Positions 1 to 12,468 of a DNA stretch of 64,000 nucleotides are shown piece after piece (within the stretch, counting starts at the first letter, position 1; each line of letters opens with the position of its first letter). The notes below the pieces were generated by a model. That model was not told the DNA's origin. It saw only the letters and a program-made list of their open reading frames with translations, and did not search any database. The stretch comes from Psettodes erumei (Eukaryota > Chordata > Actinopteri > Pleuronectiformes > Psettodidae), in contig JAFBJZ010000381.1 in NCBI GenBank assembly GCA_016785225.1, forward strand, positions 434,001 to 498,000, written 5' to 3'. The position numbers were made by a program, and so were the translations under genes.

Positions 1-2244
1 TCCGCGGGGGAGCGTTAAAGGGATGAGAGAAGTCAGAGCGTCTGACTCTCGGGTCGTCGGATGCCGCCGCGCTCCGCAGGCTCCCGGCCGCCTGCGATCA
101 GATCAGCTTAATGCGCGCGCGCAGTACAGTAGAGAACGTCGCCTTAAAGAAAACGATCGTGTCTCTCGGCTCGAGCGAAACCCAAGATGCAGAGCGAGTG
201 ATTTGAGCTGGCAGCAGAGGCGAACTGCGTCCGTATCGACTTGCCGAGTTGTAAACTGGTAAAACCCGGCCCGGACGAAGCCTCGATCGCTCGGACCCGC
301 ACGGAGCCTCAGTTTGGAAACTTTCACAGGAGCCGAGCGAGGACCTGCCGATGCTCACGTCGGCGTCCGCTGCCCCGCGGAAGAGCTAATGGACGTCCGG
401 CTTCCTGAAACCTCGTGTTAATGCGCCACCCCGCGTGACCCGGACACAGCGGCAGAGCCGGCGGTGCGCGCTCCGTCCATCACCACATTTCACGGTCGCA
501 TAAACCCGGGGGAGATGTGTCACGCTCCAAACGCCATCGCCGACGTTAAGTGCCGCGTGCACACGCAGGGGCGACGTAAAATATGACTCAGATGCAATTT
601 CACTTTCAGAAACAGCGGCTTTCACGGGTTATTTCAGGGTCGATCGCAAGTTCAATTCTCACAGCTTCACTTCATTTCACGCGCGTGACGTAATATTTAA
701 GCCACTTGCGTCTCCCATCAGTCGATTCTCACCGCACAGCTGACAACGTCAAACTCTCAGGCCCGTCCGCCCGCACAGACGACCCAGTTAGATGTTATGT
801 ATCATCTTACTCAGGTTCTGGAAGTGACTTTAAATCCGTGGTACTTGTTTCCATAAAGCAAAGAAGGCGGAGGAAAAAAAACTCTGCAACAGTTACTGTG
901 TTTTTTTTTTATTGTGCGCTCCTCAGCTCAGTTACTTCCTTAATCCGCTCGAGTTTACACCTCACGGAGCATTGCATTTTATTACGGCGCGCACGCGGTG
1001 TCAGATCCCATCGTCCTCATGCCGACCCTTCATTACTCTGGCCGCCGCGATGCTCTGTGGATGCTCGCGTCCGGCCCCCCGGGGCGATTTTTACATTAAC
1101 CTCGTTTCCTGCCGAGGCTCCGACCCAGGCCCCGCCTCCTCAGGCTGACGAAGAGAGCGGAGGCCGGGCGGAGCTTCGGACTGAGCTCCGATGGCGCAAG
1201 ATGAAGAGTCAAGAAGATCGGCACACAGGTGGCGCTAAATGAAAAGTCAAGGGATCACAACAGTGTGAGGATTCCTCTCCTGGGGGGGGTCATTAAAGTT
1301 TAACGACGAGCCATCCAATATTCGTGGAGATATTTCAGATATTACTTTTTTAAAGAGGAGCGGCTTTGAGCTTCACTCCATCTTCCTCAACCAAAGACCC
1401 CCCCCCCCTCCCCTTCCCTCCTTAACCTTCCTGAAGCGCTGAACACGAACCATATTCCAGCGGCTGTTCTCCTGCGTATCAGCTCAGCCTGAATCCTAAT
1501 GCCGGAGATCCACTGTCACTTAACAAAATAACCAAAAAAAAAGGATATAATCATCTAAATCCCCCCAACTAATGGTTCAGTTCTGGTTTTTGGGCATGTT
1601 GAATTCATAGTGATATCATATTTTTAATATTATAATAGAGATAGCAGAGAGAAGCTGTTCACTGCATACATATGATGCATCACTCAGTTAACTTCATACA
1701 ATCCACATGCAGTGCAATGAAAAGTCAGTTCATTTCCATTCCCTTTCTCCCCTTCATCTGAAGGTCCAGCCATGCGATGGAATTTCGACCCGATCTGGTT
1801 CTGTGGGCCCGCTGACGTCATGACTCCTCGCGCGAACTGCACCTGGCAATTGAACTGCGCTCCCAGCCATTACTTTGGTGAGCGCAGCGTTATCGCATGA
1901 TACAAATGATGCGCAAACGCGCCGCAGATAAGCCCTCTCTCCGGTTTGTTGATAAGACCCGAACACTAACAGCTGGGTCTGTTCAACTGCAGTCCCCATT
2001 CTATTGGAGGTTTGAGGGAGGTAAACAGGAAGTGGCTGTGAAGTCAAACAGATAGTGGGTTAGTTAGTCGACCTGCAGTTTAAACCATATTTAGACTGAT
2101 GTCCATCAAGCAGATCATCACAACTGATAGACAGTCGGCAGCCAGTGATTAATTTAAGTGTTTTGACCAGTTACACTGAAATATGTCGGATTTTTATTCT
2201 TTGGATTTCACTTTTAAAATAGCTTTCTGTTACAACTTAAGAGT

Positions 2245-2247
<3 letters not shown>

Positions 2248-2300
<53 letters not shown>
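2248..2300. repeat. (TC)n(AC)n compound microsatellite
   Basis: About nine TC units run directly into about 16 AC units. This compound dinucleotide repeat is typical of fish intergenic DNA. A short CA-repeat tract follows at about 2838-2864. Confidence 0.9.
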
Positions 2301-2301
<1 letters not shown>

Positions 2302-2837
2302 AGACAGCGTCTCTTTCGGGTTGCGATGACCGAGGTCACGGAGTCACGTGTGCTCCTCAAGTTTGTCAGTCCCCCTCTTTCTCGCCCTGTCTCTCTCTCG
2401 CGCGCGCGCGCAGTCACACGCGCGTATCAGGAAACAACAGCTGTGAACGTCGACGCGTTGCCACGACAACGTCAGACCGTACACATGAATTAACATTTCG
2501 GGGGGTTCAGTTCCCGCTGCAGCTTAGCAGCCCCTGCTCAGTGATCCTTTATTCACGTGCTTTGCGCTTTCTGCTGCTGCAAGCAATACATTCAAAGACG
2601 CACGTGCAAAGCCTCCTTCTCACACAAGTGTCGCTGTTAACGCGAGTGTTTTTTCAAAATTCAGCCACATCTCTCATTAACCCTGGGGACCCCCCACCGC
2701 CGCCACCCCCCCGCCCTTGATGATGATAAACATGTTGGAAGTGATTTTTTCCATCTGCCTCTCATTCCCTCCGCCATCTGCCATCGCCAGCCACCCTGAG
2801 CGCTGCAACTCTGATTGTGTGAGAGGAAGAATTACCC

Positions 2838-2864
2838 CCACACACACACACACACACACACACG
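2838..2864. repeat. (CA)n microsatellite
   Basis: A run of about 13 CA units, with no gene context. Confidence 0.85.
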
Positions 2865-3857
2865 CATCGCTCACTCTGGATTGGGACGAGGATATTGCGT
2901 GAACCATCGGCACACACCGCAGCGTTTGCGCTCGTGAAAAAAAGAAAGTTGCACGTATGTCTCCTTTTTCAATCTGTAATCTTCTCGTCGCCCGAGGAAT
3001 TTAAACTCAACACACTGCAGCTTCAAACACACTGATTTCGAGCCCCCGTGCAAATAAAAGTCACGTTTCGCTTTGTCTGTCAATCAGCTGTACGCTGGAA
3101 AGTGTTGTGGGCTCATGGAGACGCTGAGGGAAGAGATTAAATATAGTCTGTGAAAATTGTCTTTTATACGATGTTTTGGTTTCCCTCAGCAGGGACACCG
3201 TGTTTTTGTATATTTGATTGACAGCGTTGGATTTTGAAATTTAATGTCACTATTTCCCCACAAAAATGGCCCACGACTATTTGATGGGGGGAAGAAAAGA
3301 GTCTGCTTCTCTTCTTAGTCTCTCTGAAGGCAGATTTTTAAATTTGAATTTCGCATTTTAGAGCAATGATGCATGAAGCAGAGATCATCTGATAATCTGA
3401 CTCTGCTTTATATTTAATCATAATTTCCAATCCATATCATATCCAAAGATGTAATGATTTACTTTACTGCTATAAGGAGGTTTGCTGCAGTTTTGTCGTC
3501 AAAGTGATGTAAAACTGTGACAAATCAAAGGACAGAGTCACTTCATAAATAAAACGAGAGCAGCCAGGGCAAAGAGCTTGGAGTGCTGATTGTTCAGAGG
3601 GAGTGTGGCGCCATCTGCAGTCTAAATCTTGAAACATCACAAAGCAGAACAAGTGAAAGGAAAAAGCAACTCGAAGAGTTCTTAGCAGTCCTGTCAGGCA
3701 TAGATTTCCCATGGATGCTCAGCACAGAAATTCAAGTGTCACAAAGGGGATTCAAACTGCGGGTCTTTGTCAAGGAAGCCTGCAACAATACCACAACGCT
3801 ATCTGTCACTAGTGTCTTAACATCCACTCCTTTCTCATGAATGATGCCCTTCGATGA

Positions 3858-5414
3858 TGATTCCTCTGTGTCTCCGCAGGTGACGGACATGATGCAGAAA
3901 GCGCTGTTCGACTTCCTCAAGCACAGATTTGACGGCAGGTAAGACGACGTATGATCATCGTTCTTCTCAAAACCAGCCGCCTGCTTCGCAGCACGCGTCA
4001 CCGCAGCGTCCACATTCTTTTTTTTTTTCTTCAGGATATCTATCACACGAGTCACGGCAGATATATCGCTCGCCAAGCGGTCCGTTCTCAACAACCCCAG
4101 TAAGAGGGCCATCATCGAAAGATCCAACACCCGCTCCAGCTTAGGTGAGGAAGCAAAAACAAACTCTCCTTCCGTTCTCCCGCGCTCAGCGCCGGGGCGT
4201 TTTCTGAGAGGGAGGGGTTCGGGCCAGTCAAATGTTTAAACTCCCGCGCCCGACCCTGGCGTCTTGTCCCACCAGCCGAGGTCCAGAGCGAGATCGAGAG
4301 GATCTTCGAGCTGGCCCGCTCCCTGCAGCTGGTGGTGCTGGACGCCGACACCATCAACCACTCGGCCCAGCTCCTCAAGACCTCCCTGGCCCCCATCATC
4401 GTCCACGTGAAGGTCTCCTCGCCAAAGGTACGGAATAAGATCTGACGTGACGAGCTCAGTCGCAGGTTGGGAAGCACCACCGGTGTTTTAGTTTTTATTC
4501 GGAGCCACCTTTACAACATAATGATCGGACCTGGACCGCACGGCAGTATATGATGTAATTTCTGCAGCTACTGTCCCACAGAGTCGTTCAGTTGCTGGGG
4601 ACAAACGCCTAAAGTTAAAGTAGCAGCCCACCGTTAAAACTTCTGGCCGAGATGCGAGAGTCACGGGTTTCAGATCTGCATGGGAGAGGACGCCTGCAGT
4701 ACCTGTTTGCCTCCACAGCACGGCGCCAGAGATGAGCAAACGGAAAATGCAAAACCAAAGGATTTCCCTGTGTGTCCTCACACGCTGGATTTTATCACCA
4801 ATTGTCACGCAAAATGCTCGGATTTTATCAGCCGACCGCTAAAACTGACCAGCGTGCAAACAGACCAGGAAGGGCGTCGTTCTGGGAAACCAAACTTCAA
4901 ATCGGACGTTTCAGTTTTGATCATTGTTTCCGTTCCCCCACCCAGTCGTTTACTGTCAGTTTAGAAGTCGTTGAAATCCAAGTCCAGAGGAAAGTCCCAG
5001 AGCAACTGGACACGTGTTCTTGTCTGCCACCCAGGTCCTGCAGAGGCTCGTCAAGCAGACAAAAAGTCCCAGAGCAAACACCTGAAGTCCAGCTCATGGC
5101 GGCAGACAAATTGGCCCAGTGTCCTCCAGTAAGTCCCCGTACTGCGAAATCTGATTTATGCAGTACAGGAGCAGTATTATGTACAGTAATAAAACGCCGA
5201 AAACTTTCTGACCATCTGCCGCTGACAGGAAATGTTCGACATCATCCTGGATGAGAACCAACTGGAGGACGCCTGCGAGCACCTGGCCGAGTACCTTGAG
5301 GCCTACTGGAAAGCAACCCACACCTCCATGGCCACGCCCCTGAACCCCCTGCTGGGCCGCAACCTGAGCCCCACCACCCTCACCCCGTACCCCACCAGCA
5401 TCTCCGGACTGCAG
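3858..5414 (+). pseudogene. Partial inverted copy of cacnb4 (GK-domain exons)
   Basis: Five exons match the minus-strand cacnb4 gene at 13.3-14.9 kb in reverse orientation: 3880-3938, 4035-4144, 4276-4427, 5035-5128 and 5229-5414. They encode the guanylate-kinase-like half of a calcium-channel beta subunit, from the VTDMMQKALFDFLKHRF region to the YLEAYWKATH and ISGLQ region. Coordinates mirror the other copy exactly over the first ~290 bases (the two positions sum to 18742), and the intron at 4145-4275 differs at only about two positions. There is no SH3 half, no start codon and no 5' exons. The fourth exon is 94 bp instead of 96, with two separate one-base losses, and hits a stop just after the residues VLQRLVKQTKSPRANT, so the copy cannot encode a working subunit. 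The last exon (5229-5414, 62 codons) is intact and has a GT donor, unlike its partner. It could be a real duplicate or an assembly fold-back. Confidence 0.8.
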
Positions 5415-5469
5415 GTACGCCGCCCATCCCGCGGTTCTGCCTTCGCCTTCGCGACGACAAGCTTTGGCC

Positions 5470-6180
5470 TCGTATACTCTGCTGGGTGGTTTAAGGTCGT
5501 GCCTCTGGACCACAGTGTCCCTGGTTTTTGATCCCCCAGATATGATAATGTACATGTACCTATCAGTACCACCCCCCCTTTCTGAATATAGGATCTGTAT
5601 TGGTATATGATAACATTAATCCTTTGAAATTGTAAATCAGAAATCATGTTTCAATTTGTTTTATTTTGCATTTATTTGGACGAAGCAGAAACAGCAAAAG
5701 ATGGGCAGCAGAAGCTAGAAGTGTCCCCTGTCAATAAATGCTGTTCTTGCTGTTAGATTTTCAAGTACTTTTCTCTTCTTATGGCGACTTGTTACAACTG
5801 CTGCATTTATTCTGACTGATTTTACTGGTGAATGTAAAGTCAGAGTACATCCAGCAGATGACGCCATTGCTGCTTCAACAGGTATGTCCACAATATTGGA
5901 TGTTGGCTGGTCCAGCTCATCTTCTGATATTCCTGAAACTGGATCACATCTGATAATGTGAGTTTAGCTCTATCTTTTTTGCCTGAGTATACTATGACAC
6001 TTTTTGACATTTCTATGCCCGACTTTCACACATATATATTTACATTGTTACAGGGGTTGGCCTGACCGACCACTAAACTACCAATGAGAGATCACCTGAA
6101 AATACCAGGTACCACAAGCTTTTTCATTTCTCTTTGAAACCAGAAGAGGGCGCTGTTTCCGCTGCTTCATGGGAAACAAA
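5470..6180. repeat. Left copy of ~380 bp repeat flanking the noise block
   Basis: From about 5470 the sequence matches, in reverse complement, 9.69-10.27 kb. It includes the stretch ending in the sentence-like landmark CTGCTGGGTGGTTTAAGG (5478-5495), the segment around AAAGATGGGCAGCAGAAGC (5696-5714) and the segment around CATCCAGCAGATGACGCC (5848-5865). On the right arm the same unit occurs once in full plus a partial copy. No coding potential was found. The last clean bases before the noise block are near 6180. Confidence 0.7.
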
Positions 6181-6184
6181 AAAA

Positions 6185-9100
6185 TTAATAACTTTAGTCT
6201 AAAAAAAAATTCAACCCGGTTTCCAAAACCAAACTTTCCCTTAAAGGGGGCCCCTTTCGCCTTTCATTTTGGGTTTTTTAAAGGGGGGGAAAGTTTTCAA
6301 AAGTTTGGGGAAATTCCCATCTTTTCTTTTAAAAAATTTCCACCCACGGGTTTTAAATTTTGTTTTAAAACCTTACCCGGATGGGCGGGTTTTTGGGGGA
6401 AATTAAATTTTTTTGTGCCAACTTTGAAAATTTGTTTAAAAGGCCCCAGGGGAAAAGGGGCCGTGTGTTTCCAAAAAAAATTTTTAAACCCCAGGTTTGG
6501 GTTTTCCCCTGGGAAAAATTTAGTTTTTTCGGCCCAAAACCCAAATTATCTGTTAAAATTTCGGGGCCATTTTTTTGTGGGTGGTTTTTCTTTGACCCCA
6601 ACTTTGGAACTTGGGGTTTTAAATTATTTGTTTTTTTTTTGCCCGGGAAATTTTTAAAATTTTTTATTTTTTGCCAAAATTTTGGGGCAATTTTTTGGGT
6701 TTTTTTTTTGAGTTTTAACTTTATTTAAAGTTTTGAAATTTTAAATTTAAATTTTAATAAACCTTTTTTTTTTTAATTAAATTTATTTCCCTTTTTAAAA
6801 ATTAATTTTGGGAAAGGTTTTGGAAAATTTTTTTTTACTTTTTTAATTTCAATTTAAAATTTTTTCCCTAAAATTTTTTTTTGTGGGGCCCTTTTTTTAA
6901 ACTTTTTGTTTTTTTTTTAAGGTTTAAGCCTTTTTTTGCAAAACTTTGGGGTTTTTCTTTTTTTTTTGGTCCCTTTTTTTTCCCTTTGTATTTATTTTGG
7001 CACCCCTTTTTTTTAAAAACTTTTCCCTTTTGGATTTTTTAAATTGCTTTTAAATGAACTTTAAAAAATTTAATTTTATTTTTTTGTGAAATTGTGGAAA
7101 ACCCGGGAATTTGGGATTTTTAGGGACGAAACAAAATTAAAAATATTTTGGGGGAAAATTTAAAATTTTTAGGATCAATGAGTTTTTGTTTTCCCAGGGG
7201 GCCCAAAGGGAACAAAAATTGGGTTTTTTAAAAAAGAAAATTTTTCTTATTCCCGGGGAAAGGCCTAAACCGGAAAATTTTGAAAATTTCTGCAAATAAA
7301 CTTTTTCAAATAAAATTTTACGTAAGGATTTTATTTCCCAAAAATTTTTAAATACTTTTAAAAAAAGGAAATTTTTGGGGTTTGGTTTTCAACCCCTTGG
7401 TTTTTAGAACAAAAAACCCCTTGGGCCCTTTTAAAGACCCGGAAAAATCCCGGTTTAAATTTTTCCCGGACAAACCCAAAAACCCCGGGTTGGGGTAATT
7501 TAAAAACCAATTTGCAAAATTTAAGGAAAACCAAAAAAATTGAAGGGAACGGGAAACCAAGGAAAAAAAAAAGGGGGGCAAAATTAAAAAAAAGAAAATT
7601 GAAAATAAAAGTAAATATTTCAAAACCCTTAAATCCAAATTCCCAAAATTTTGAAAAAAACAATTCCCCTGAAAACCAAAAAGGGAAAAAAAAATTAAGG
7701 AAAGAAAAAGCCCCTAAAAATTTTTAAAAAGAAAAAAAAACCAAATTAACTTTTCCAGAAAAAAAAAATTCCATTTAAAACCAAAAAACGGAAAAGGGGT
7801 TTAAAGACTGGGTTTTAAAAACCAAAAAAGGGGCCAAAATTTTAAAGGGTCACAAAAAGGGCAAATTCTTCAAATCCCCAAGAAAAAAAAATTTAAGCCC
7901 CAAAACCCCCAAATTTCCTGTTAAAATTCCAAAAGAAGGGGAAAAATTTGCAAAGGGGAAACACCCCCCAAAAATTTTTTTTCCTTTCCCTTTTTGGGCA
8001 AAAATTTTAAAAAGGGGGAAAGGAAAACCTTTAAAGGCCCCGGGGCCCAAAAATTTTTCAATTTTTAAAAAAACCCTTTAGTTCTTTCCCGGGTTTAAAA
8101 ACCCCTCAAAAAACCCCACCCCCTTTCCCACCTTAGGGAAACCCCCGGGTTTTCGGGCAATTTTAGTATTTTTTGAAAAGGGTCCGGGCCCCCAAACCAA
8201 ATTTTCCCAATTTTTAAAAAACCCCAAAACCCCTTTCAAAGGTCCCAAAATTTTAAATTTCAAATTTGAAATTTTTGGGTTTGGTTTAAAGGCCCGGTTC
8301 TCCCAAAAAACCCTCCAAAAATTTTTTCCCCCAAACTTTAACAAAAGGAAGGGGTAATCATCCTTTGGAACCCGGGGCCCGGGCCCTTTCCCTTCCCAAA
8401 GGGGAAAAACAAATAAAAACCCAAGGCTTTTCTTTGGGCCCTTTAATGAATATTTGGGGAAATGGGGAAATGGTTTCAGGGGAACTTTTTGGAATTTTGT
8501 TTTTCCAAGGGACAGACCGGGGGATTTGAAGGGCAAAATTGGGTTTTTCAAAACTTTAAACAAACGTAAAAGGGATTTAAATCGTCTGTTTTCCCGGAAA
8601 GGACAAAAAAATTTACCCGGTTTACAAACCGTTTTTCCATTTAAATTGGCTCAGGGGAAAAATGATTTGGGTTGGGGACCCGGAAAAATTTTTTGGGAAG
8701 GGGAAACCAAAACCCAAATCGTAGGAAAATTTTCCTTTTAAAAACGTAAAAAGTGGAAAAAAGAAAGCCCAAATTTGGAAAAGGCCCAAAAAACCTGCCC
8801 AAAAAAGGGTGAAAATTGGGAAGGGGAAAACAAAGAAAATTTTCCCCAAATTAATTTCAAGACACCGGTGAAAAATTAAAAACGGGGTTTTTGAAAAAAT
8901 TTTTCCCTTTTCATAAAAAATTGCGTTTAAAGGGCAAACCAAATTGCTTTGAAAGGCGGAAATTTAACCTTACATTTTCCCCTTTTCAAGGGTCTAAAAC
9001 CCGTTTTTAAAAAAGGGCCCGTTTGCCAAAACCATTATTTTCTTTTTTTTTTTTGTTAAAAAAGTATGGAAAAGCAAAGGGGGAAAAAAAAAGATTTTAC

Positions 9101-9690
9101 GGGGAAAAGGTTTAAATAAATGATGTGCCCCGGGAAACAATTTGGAAATAAATTAAGGGTTTTCAAAGTTTGGCGGATCTACTTTAAAGGCCCTGGGAGG
9201 TAAATTTGGGTTTTTTTAACCCCAATCCAATATTTTAAATTTTTCCCCTTTTCCCCTTTTTTTGGGTTTGGGTTTTCCCACCAGAAATGTTTGGGATTTT
9301 CCCCTTTTTTCCGGGGGATAAACCCCACCCGGTTTTTAAAATTTGGCGCATTTTTTTTTTTAAATTTTAAAAAAAAAAATAAAAAGTTTGAAAACCCCAA
9401 AGTTTAAAAAAAATAAATTTAGGGGGTTGATGGCCCAAGCTTAAAAAAATTGGGCCCAAAAAACCCTTTTTTTCCAAAAGGGAAATTAACCCCAAATTTT
9501 AAACCCAAACCTTGTCCTCTAAAAAACCGGGACCCAAAGGGGTTTTTAATAAAAGGAAAGGTGGGCCAAGTAGGGGGCCCAGAAAGGGGGCTTGATTTTT
9601 AAAATAAAAAATTTTTGTTTTCTTTTTTTCCCAAGGAAAATTTGGGCGTTTCCCTTTAAATTTTATTTTTAAAAGAAAAAATTTAAAAGG
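6185..9690. other. Low-quality block, homopolymer-run noise
   Basis: For about 3.5 kb nearly every base lies in a run of two or more identical bases (stuttered tttt, aaaa, ggg, ccc blocks), a texture seen nowhere else in the window. It begins and ends abruptly between two copies of the ~380 bp repeat. Real genomic DNA, including satellites, does not have this run-length distribution. It resembles base calls over poor trace signal or an unpolished consensus. The open frames in it are rich in F, K, G, P and N because of the runs and carry no protein signal. No gene should be annotated here; the block may hide repeat copies and missing cacnb4 sequence. Confidence 0.85.
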
Positions 9691-9691
9691 G

Positions 9692-10195
9692 TAAAGTACT
9701 TGAAAATCAGACAGCAAGAACAACATTTATTGACAGGAGCCACTTCTCGCTTCTGCTGCCCATCTTTTGCTTTTTCTGCTTCAATCTTATGGTGCTTGTT
9801 GTGCAAATATAAATGCAAAATAAAACTAATTAAAATATATTAAAACGTGATTTCTGATTTACAATCTGAAAGGATTAATGTTATCACATACAGATCCTGC
9901 ATTCAGAAAGGGGGTTATATCAGAAATGAGCGACACCAGCCAAAATCCAATATTGTGGACATACCTGTTGAAGCAGCAATGGCGTCATCTGCTGGATATA
10001 CTCTGACTTTACATTCACCAGTAAAATCAGGAAGAATAAATGTAGCAGTCGTAACAAGTCGCCATAAGAAGAGAAAAGTACTTGGAAATCTAACAGCAAG
10101 AACAGCATTTATTGACAGGGGGACACTTCCAGCTTCTGCTGCCCATCTTTTGCTTTTTCTGCTTCTTCCAAATAAATGCTAAATAAAACAAATTG
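9692..10195. repeat. Right copies of ~380 bp tandem unit
   Basis: A unit starting at the AAAGTACTTG landmark near 9692 repeats at about 10075, a period of about 383 bp, giving one full and one partial copy. It is the reverse complement of the 5.5-5.9 kb sequence, with small insertions and deletions. Because the noise block begins exactly where the array would continue, the array may be longer in the genome. Confidence 0.65.
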
Positions 10196-10279
10196 AAATA
10201 TGATTCAAAAACCAGGGACATTGTGGTCCAGAGGCACGACCTTAAACCACCCAGCAGAGTATACGAGGCCGAAGCCCCG

Positions 10280-12468
10280 CACCTCAGTTCAAGATCCAGT
10301 AGCCGCCTTCTCTGAAGTTTTGTGGCAGACTGACAAACAGGAAGCAGCAGCTTAACAGCTGAACTTTCCATCCATCCTGCTGTTCAAAAGGTCAGAGGGC
10401 AGGGCAAGCGACAACAACACACAACGTGTGGGAGGACTTACCAGCGTGCGTCCGGCGACAGGCGGCGCACTCGCCGAACCTTTTCCTCTGAATGACCTCG
10501 TCTGTCCCGCAGCGACCGGCGGGGACCAATCACAGCGCGGCAAAAACATCCTGAAGACAACTTGACAACTCTTTTATTTTGGATAAAGAAAAAGCTTTGA
10601 AGCCACTCGCCAGGTCACCTCCAGTTTGGTGTTTTTCCTCTTTTTAATTCCTTTTTATAAATCAGAATGGTATATTACGCATGCAATACCGCATTAGCCG
10701 CTCAGGTTTTTCATCTTCCGCAGGAGAAAGAAAACAAAACACAACCCCCCACCCCCCACCCCAACCTTTTAAAGTCCAGATGAAGCTGCTTGGAAAAGGG
10801 GCGGTGGGAGAAGCCACAGCATGAAGCGATGTACACAGTTTGCGGTTGCATAGTACAGTACATGAAGTTCCTCGTTTTAAAACAGCATGCCGTTTTTTCG
10901 TATTGCACATCACTGAAACTGTATACTGGACCTCGCCTTTGCTCCGGGCGCCTCGCCTCAGCACGTGTGTACAGCAAATAGCATCTCTCAAAGACATTAT
11001 GTACATTTATTTGTTATAAAAATAATTGCCAGCAAATATTCATCATCTATCGCTTCTCTACTGGAATAAATGTTTGTTCTTTTGCTTCTTCTTCTTTTTT
11101 TTTTTTTTTGTCTTCGTCATCGTTATTTTGTTTTACATTTTACCAAAGGAAGAAAAAAAGTTTTGCAGTCACCTTGAGATTTGATCCGTGAGAAATAAGA
11201 AACACCGATGAGTTTTGTTTTGTTTGGCCGCAGGTAAAGCAAATGTAAAAAGAAGCCAGGGCGGGCGGTTTATTTTTGGAGGTCTGTGAGCGAGTATGTT
11301 TTTTTTTTTTTAAATGATCTAATTTCACAACTCAAAAAGGGGGGGCGAATGTTTCTCCTCATTTTCAGGGCATTCACAAAGAGAGGGAGGGCGGGACGTT
11401 GGTCGGGAAGTCCCTTGTGATTGTCTCAAGCAGCCCAGCTCGACATTGGTTGGCCTGATTTCAAATGGAAAAATGGCTCCCTGTTCAATCAACCAATGGG
11501 ATTTCGGATGCTGTGGGGCAGAATGAGACAGAAAAGCGAGGATGCTCTGTGAACAGCAGCGTTGCGCGCTTCTTGAACGCTCTCTCTGACCCGGGCCTTT
11601 TTTTTTTTTTGTTTACAGCACAGCTGAAACAGCTGCCTAAAAACCACCTCAGTTTTTTTTTCCCTGCTAAAAAAACCACATCTAAACAACCGATACACAA
11701 ATATAAACTTCGCACAAAATAAATTCAACCGCAAGGGGACGGGTTCGCTGTTCGTCGGCCGTGTGGAAACGTGCCATTCCAGAAATCCATTCCGCACGGC
11801 AGCGTCTGTCCCGACCGACTGGATGTGAAGGAACAAACCTTAAGTTTTCACCTCATTTCGAAGTCGAGCGGGATTTAAAGACACGCTGCCGGGGAAACAC
11901 GTGAAATCCACACACATGTCTACGTCCTTCCTCACGTTTTCGTGATAAATCATGTCGGAACGTTACAGTACGTGAAAGAAAACCACTTTGCCGTCTCGTG
12001 GTCTCGGGATAACAAACGCCGCACCTTCTCCTCCTGATGCCTTTTTCTCCAAGACACTGAGGTTTAATCTTACACTCCGCCTAAAAAATACGAACGCACA
12101 GCCTCTAAAACTGGCTGGACACCGGGGTTTGTTATCTGAAACTAATGAGGGGATTAAGTGGCGACCACAAAAACAATTCGATTCCTTCGAGTCGCGTTTG
12201 TGCGGTGAGTTATGATCGTGATGAGAGGCGCAGCAGCTGGTCAGGTGAGCCAACCCGGCGCGCTTTCTGCCACGCGGCGAAACCCGGGGGGGGGGATCCT
12301 TACGAGCGACCAGCGTCATCCGGTGGGCGACGCTCTGAGCTTCCCTCGTGCCGCCTCAGTGGATTCACTTCCACAGAGGGCCTCTTTTTCTTTTTTCTTT
12401 TTTTTTTTTTTTTTTAGGAGAAAGGTGCCCTGTACTTCTACAAACATCGACTGGATTACAGTAGGGTT
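10280..12468. other. Non-coding stretch, possible 3' UTR (minus)
   Basis: No exon is supported here. Minus-strand polyadenylation-type hexamers (TTTATT on the plus strand) occur at 11006-11011 and 11269-11274, consistent with a long 3' UTR downstream of the possible terminal exon at 12469-12579. Poly-T/poly-A tracts and CpG-rich segments alternate. This segment is absent from the left, inverted copy of the region. Confidence 0.4.

Larger units (their letters stand above)
1..3857. other. Intergenic, no gene recognised
   Basis: The first ~1.2 kb is GC- and CpG-rich and could be the edge of a CpG island, but no exon with convincing splice sites or protein similarity was found on either strand. 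The rest is mixed AT-rich sequence with two microsatellites. Short open frames here run through repeats or lack support and are not called as genes. Confidence 0.5.

Noticed and set aside
6169..9726. Many open frames of 60-160 codons rich in F, K, G, P and N
   Set aside because: They come from homopolymer-run noise; both strands give the same texture and no domain or splice signal is present.
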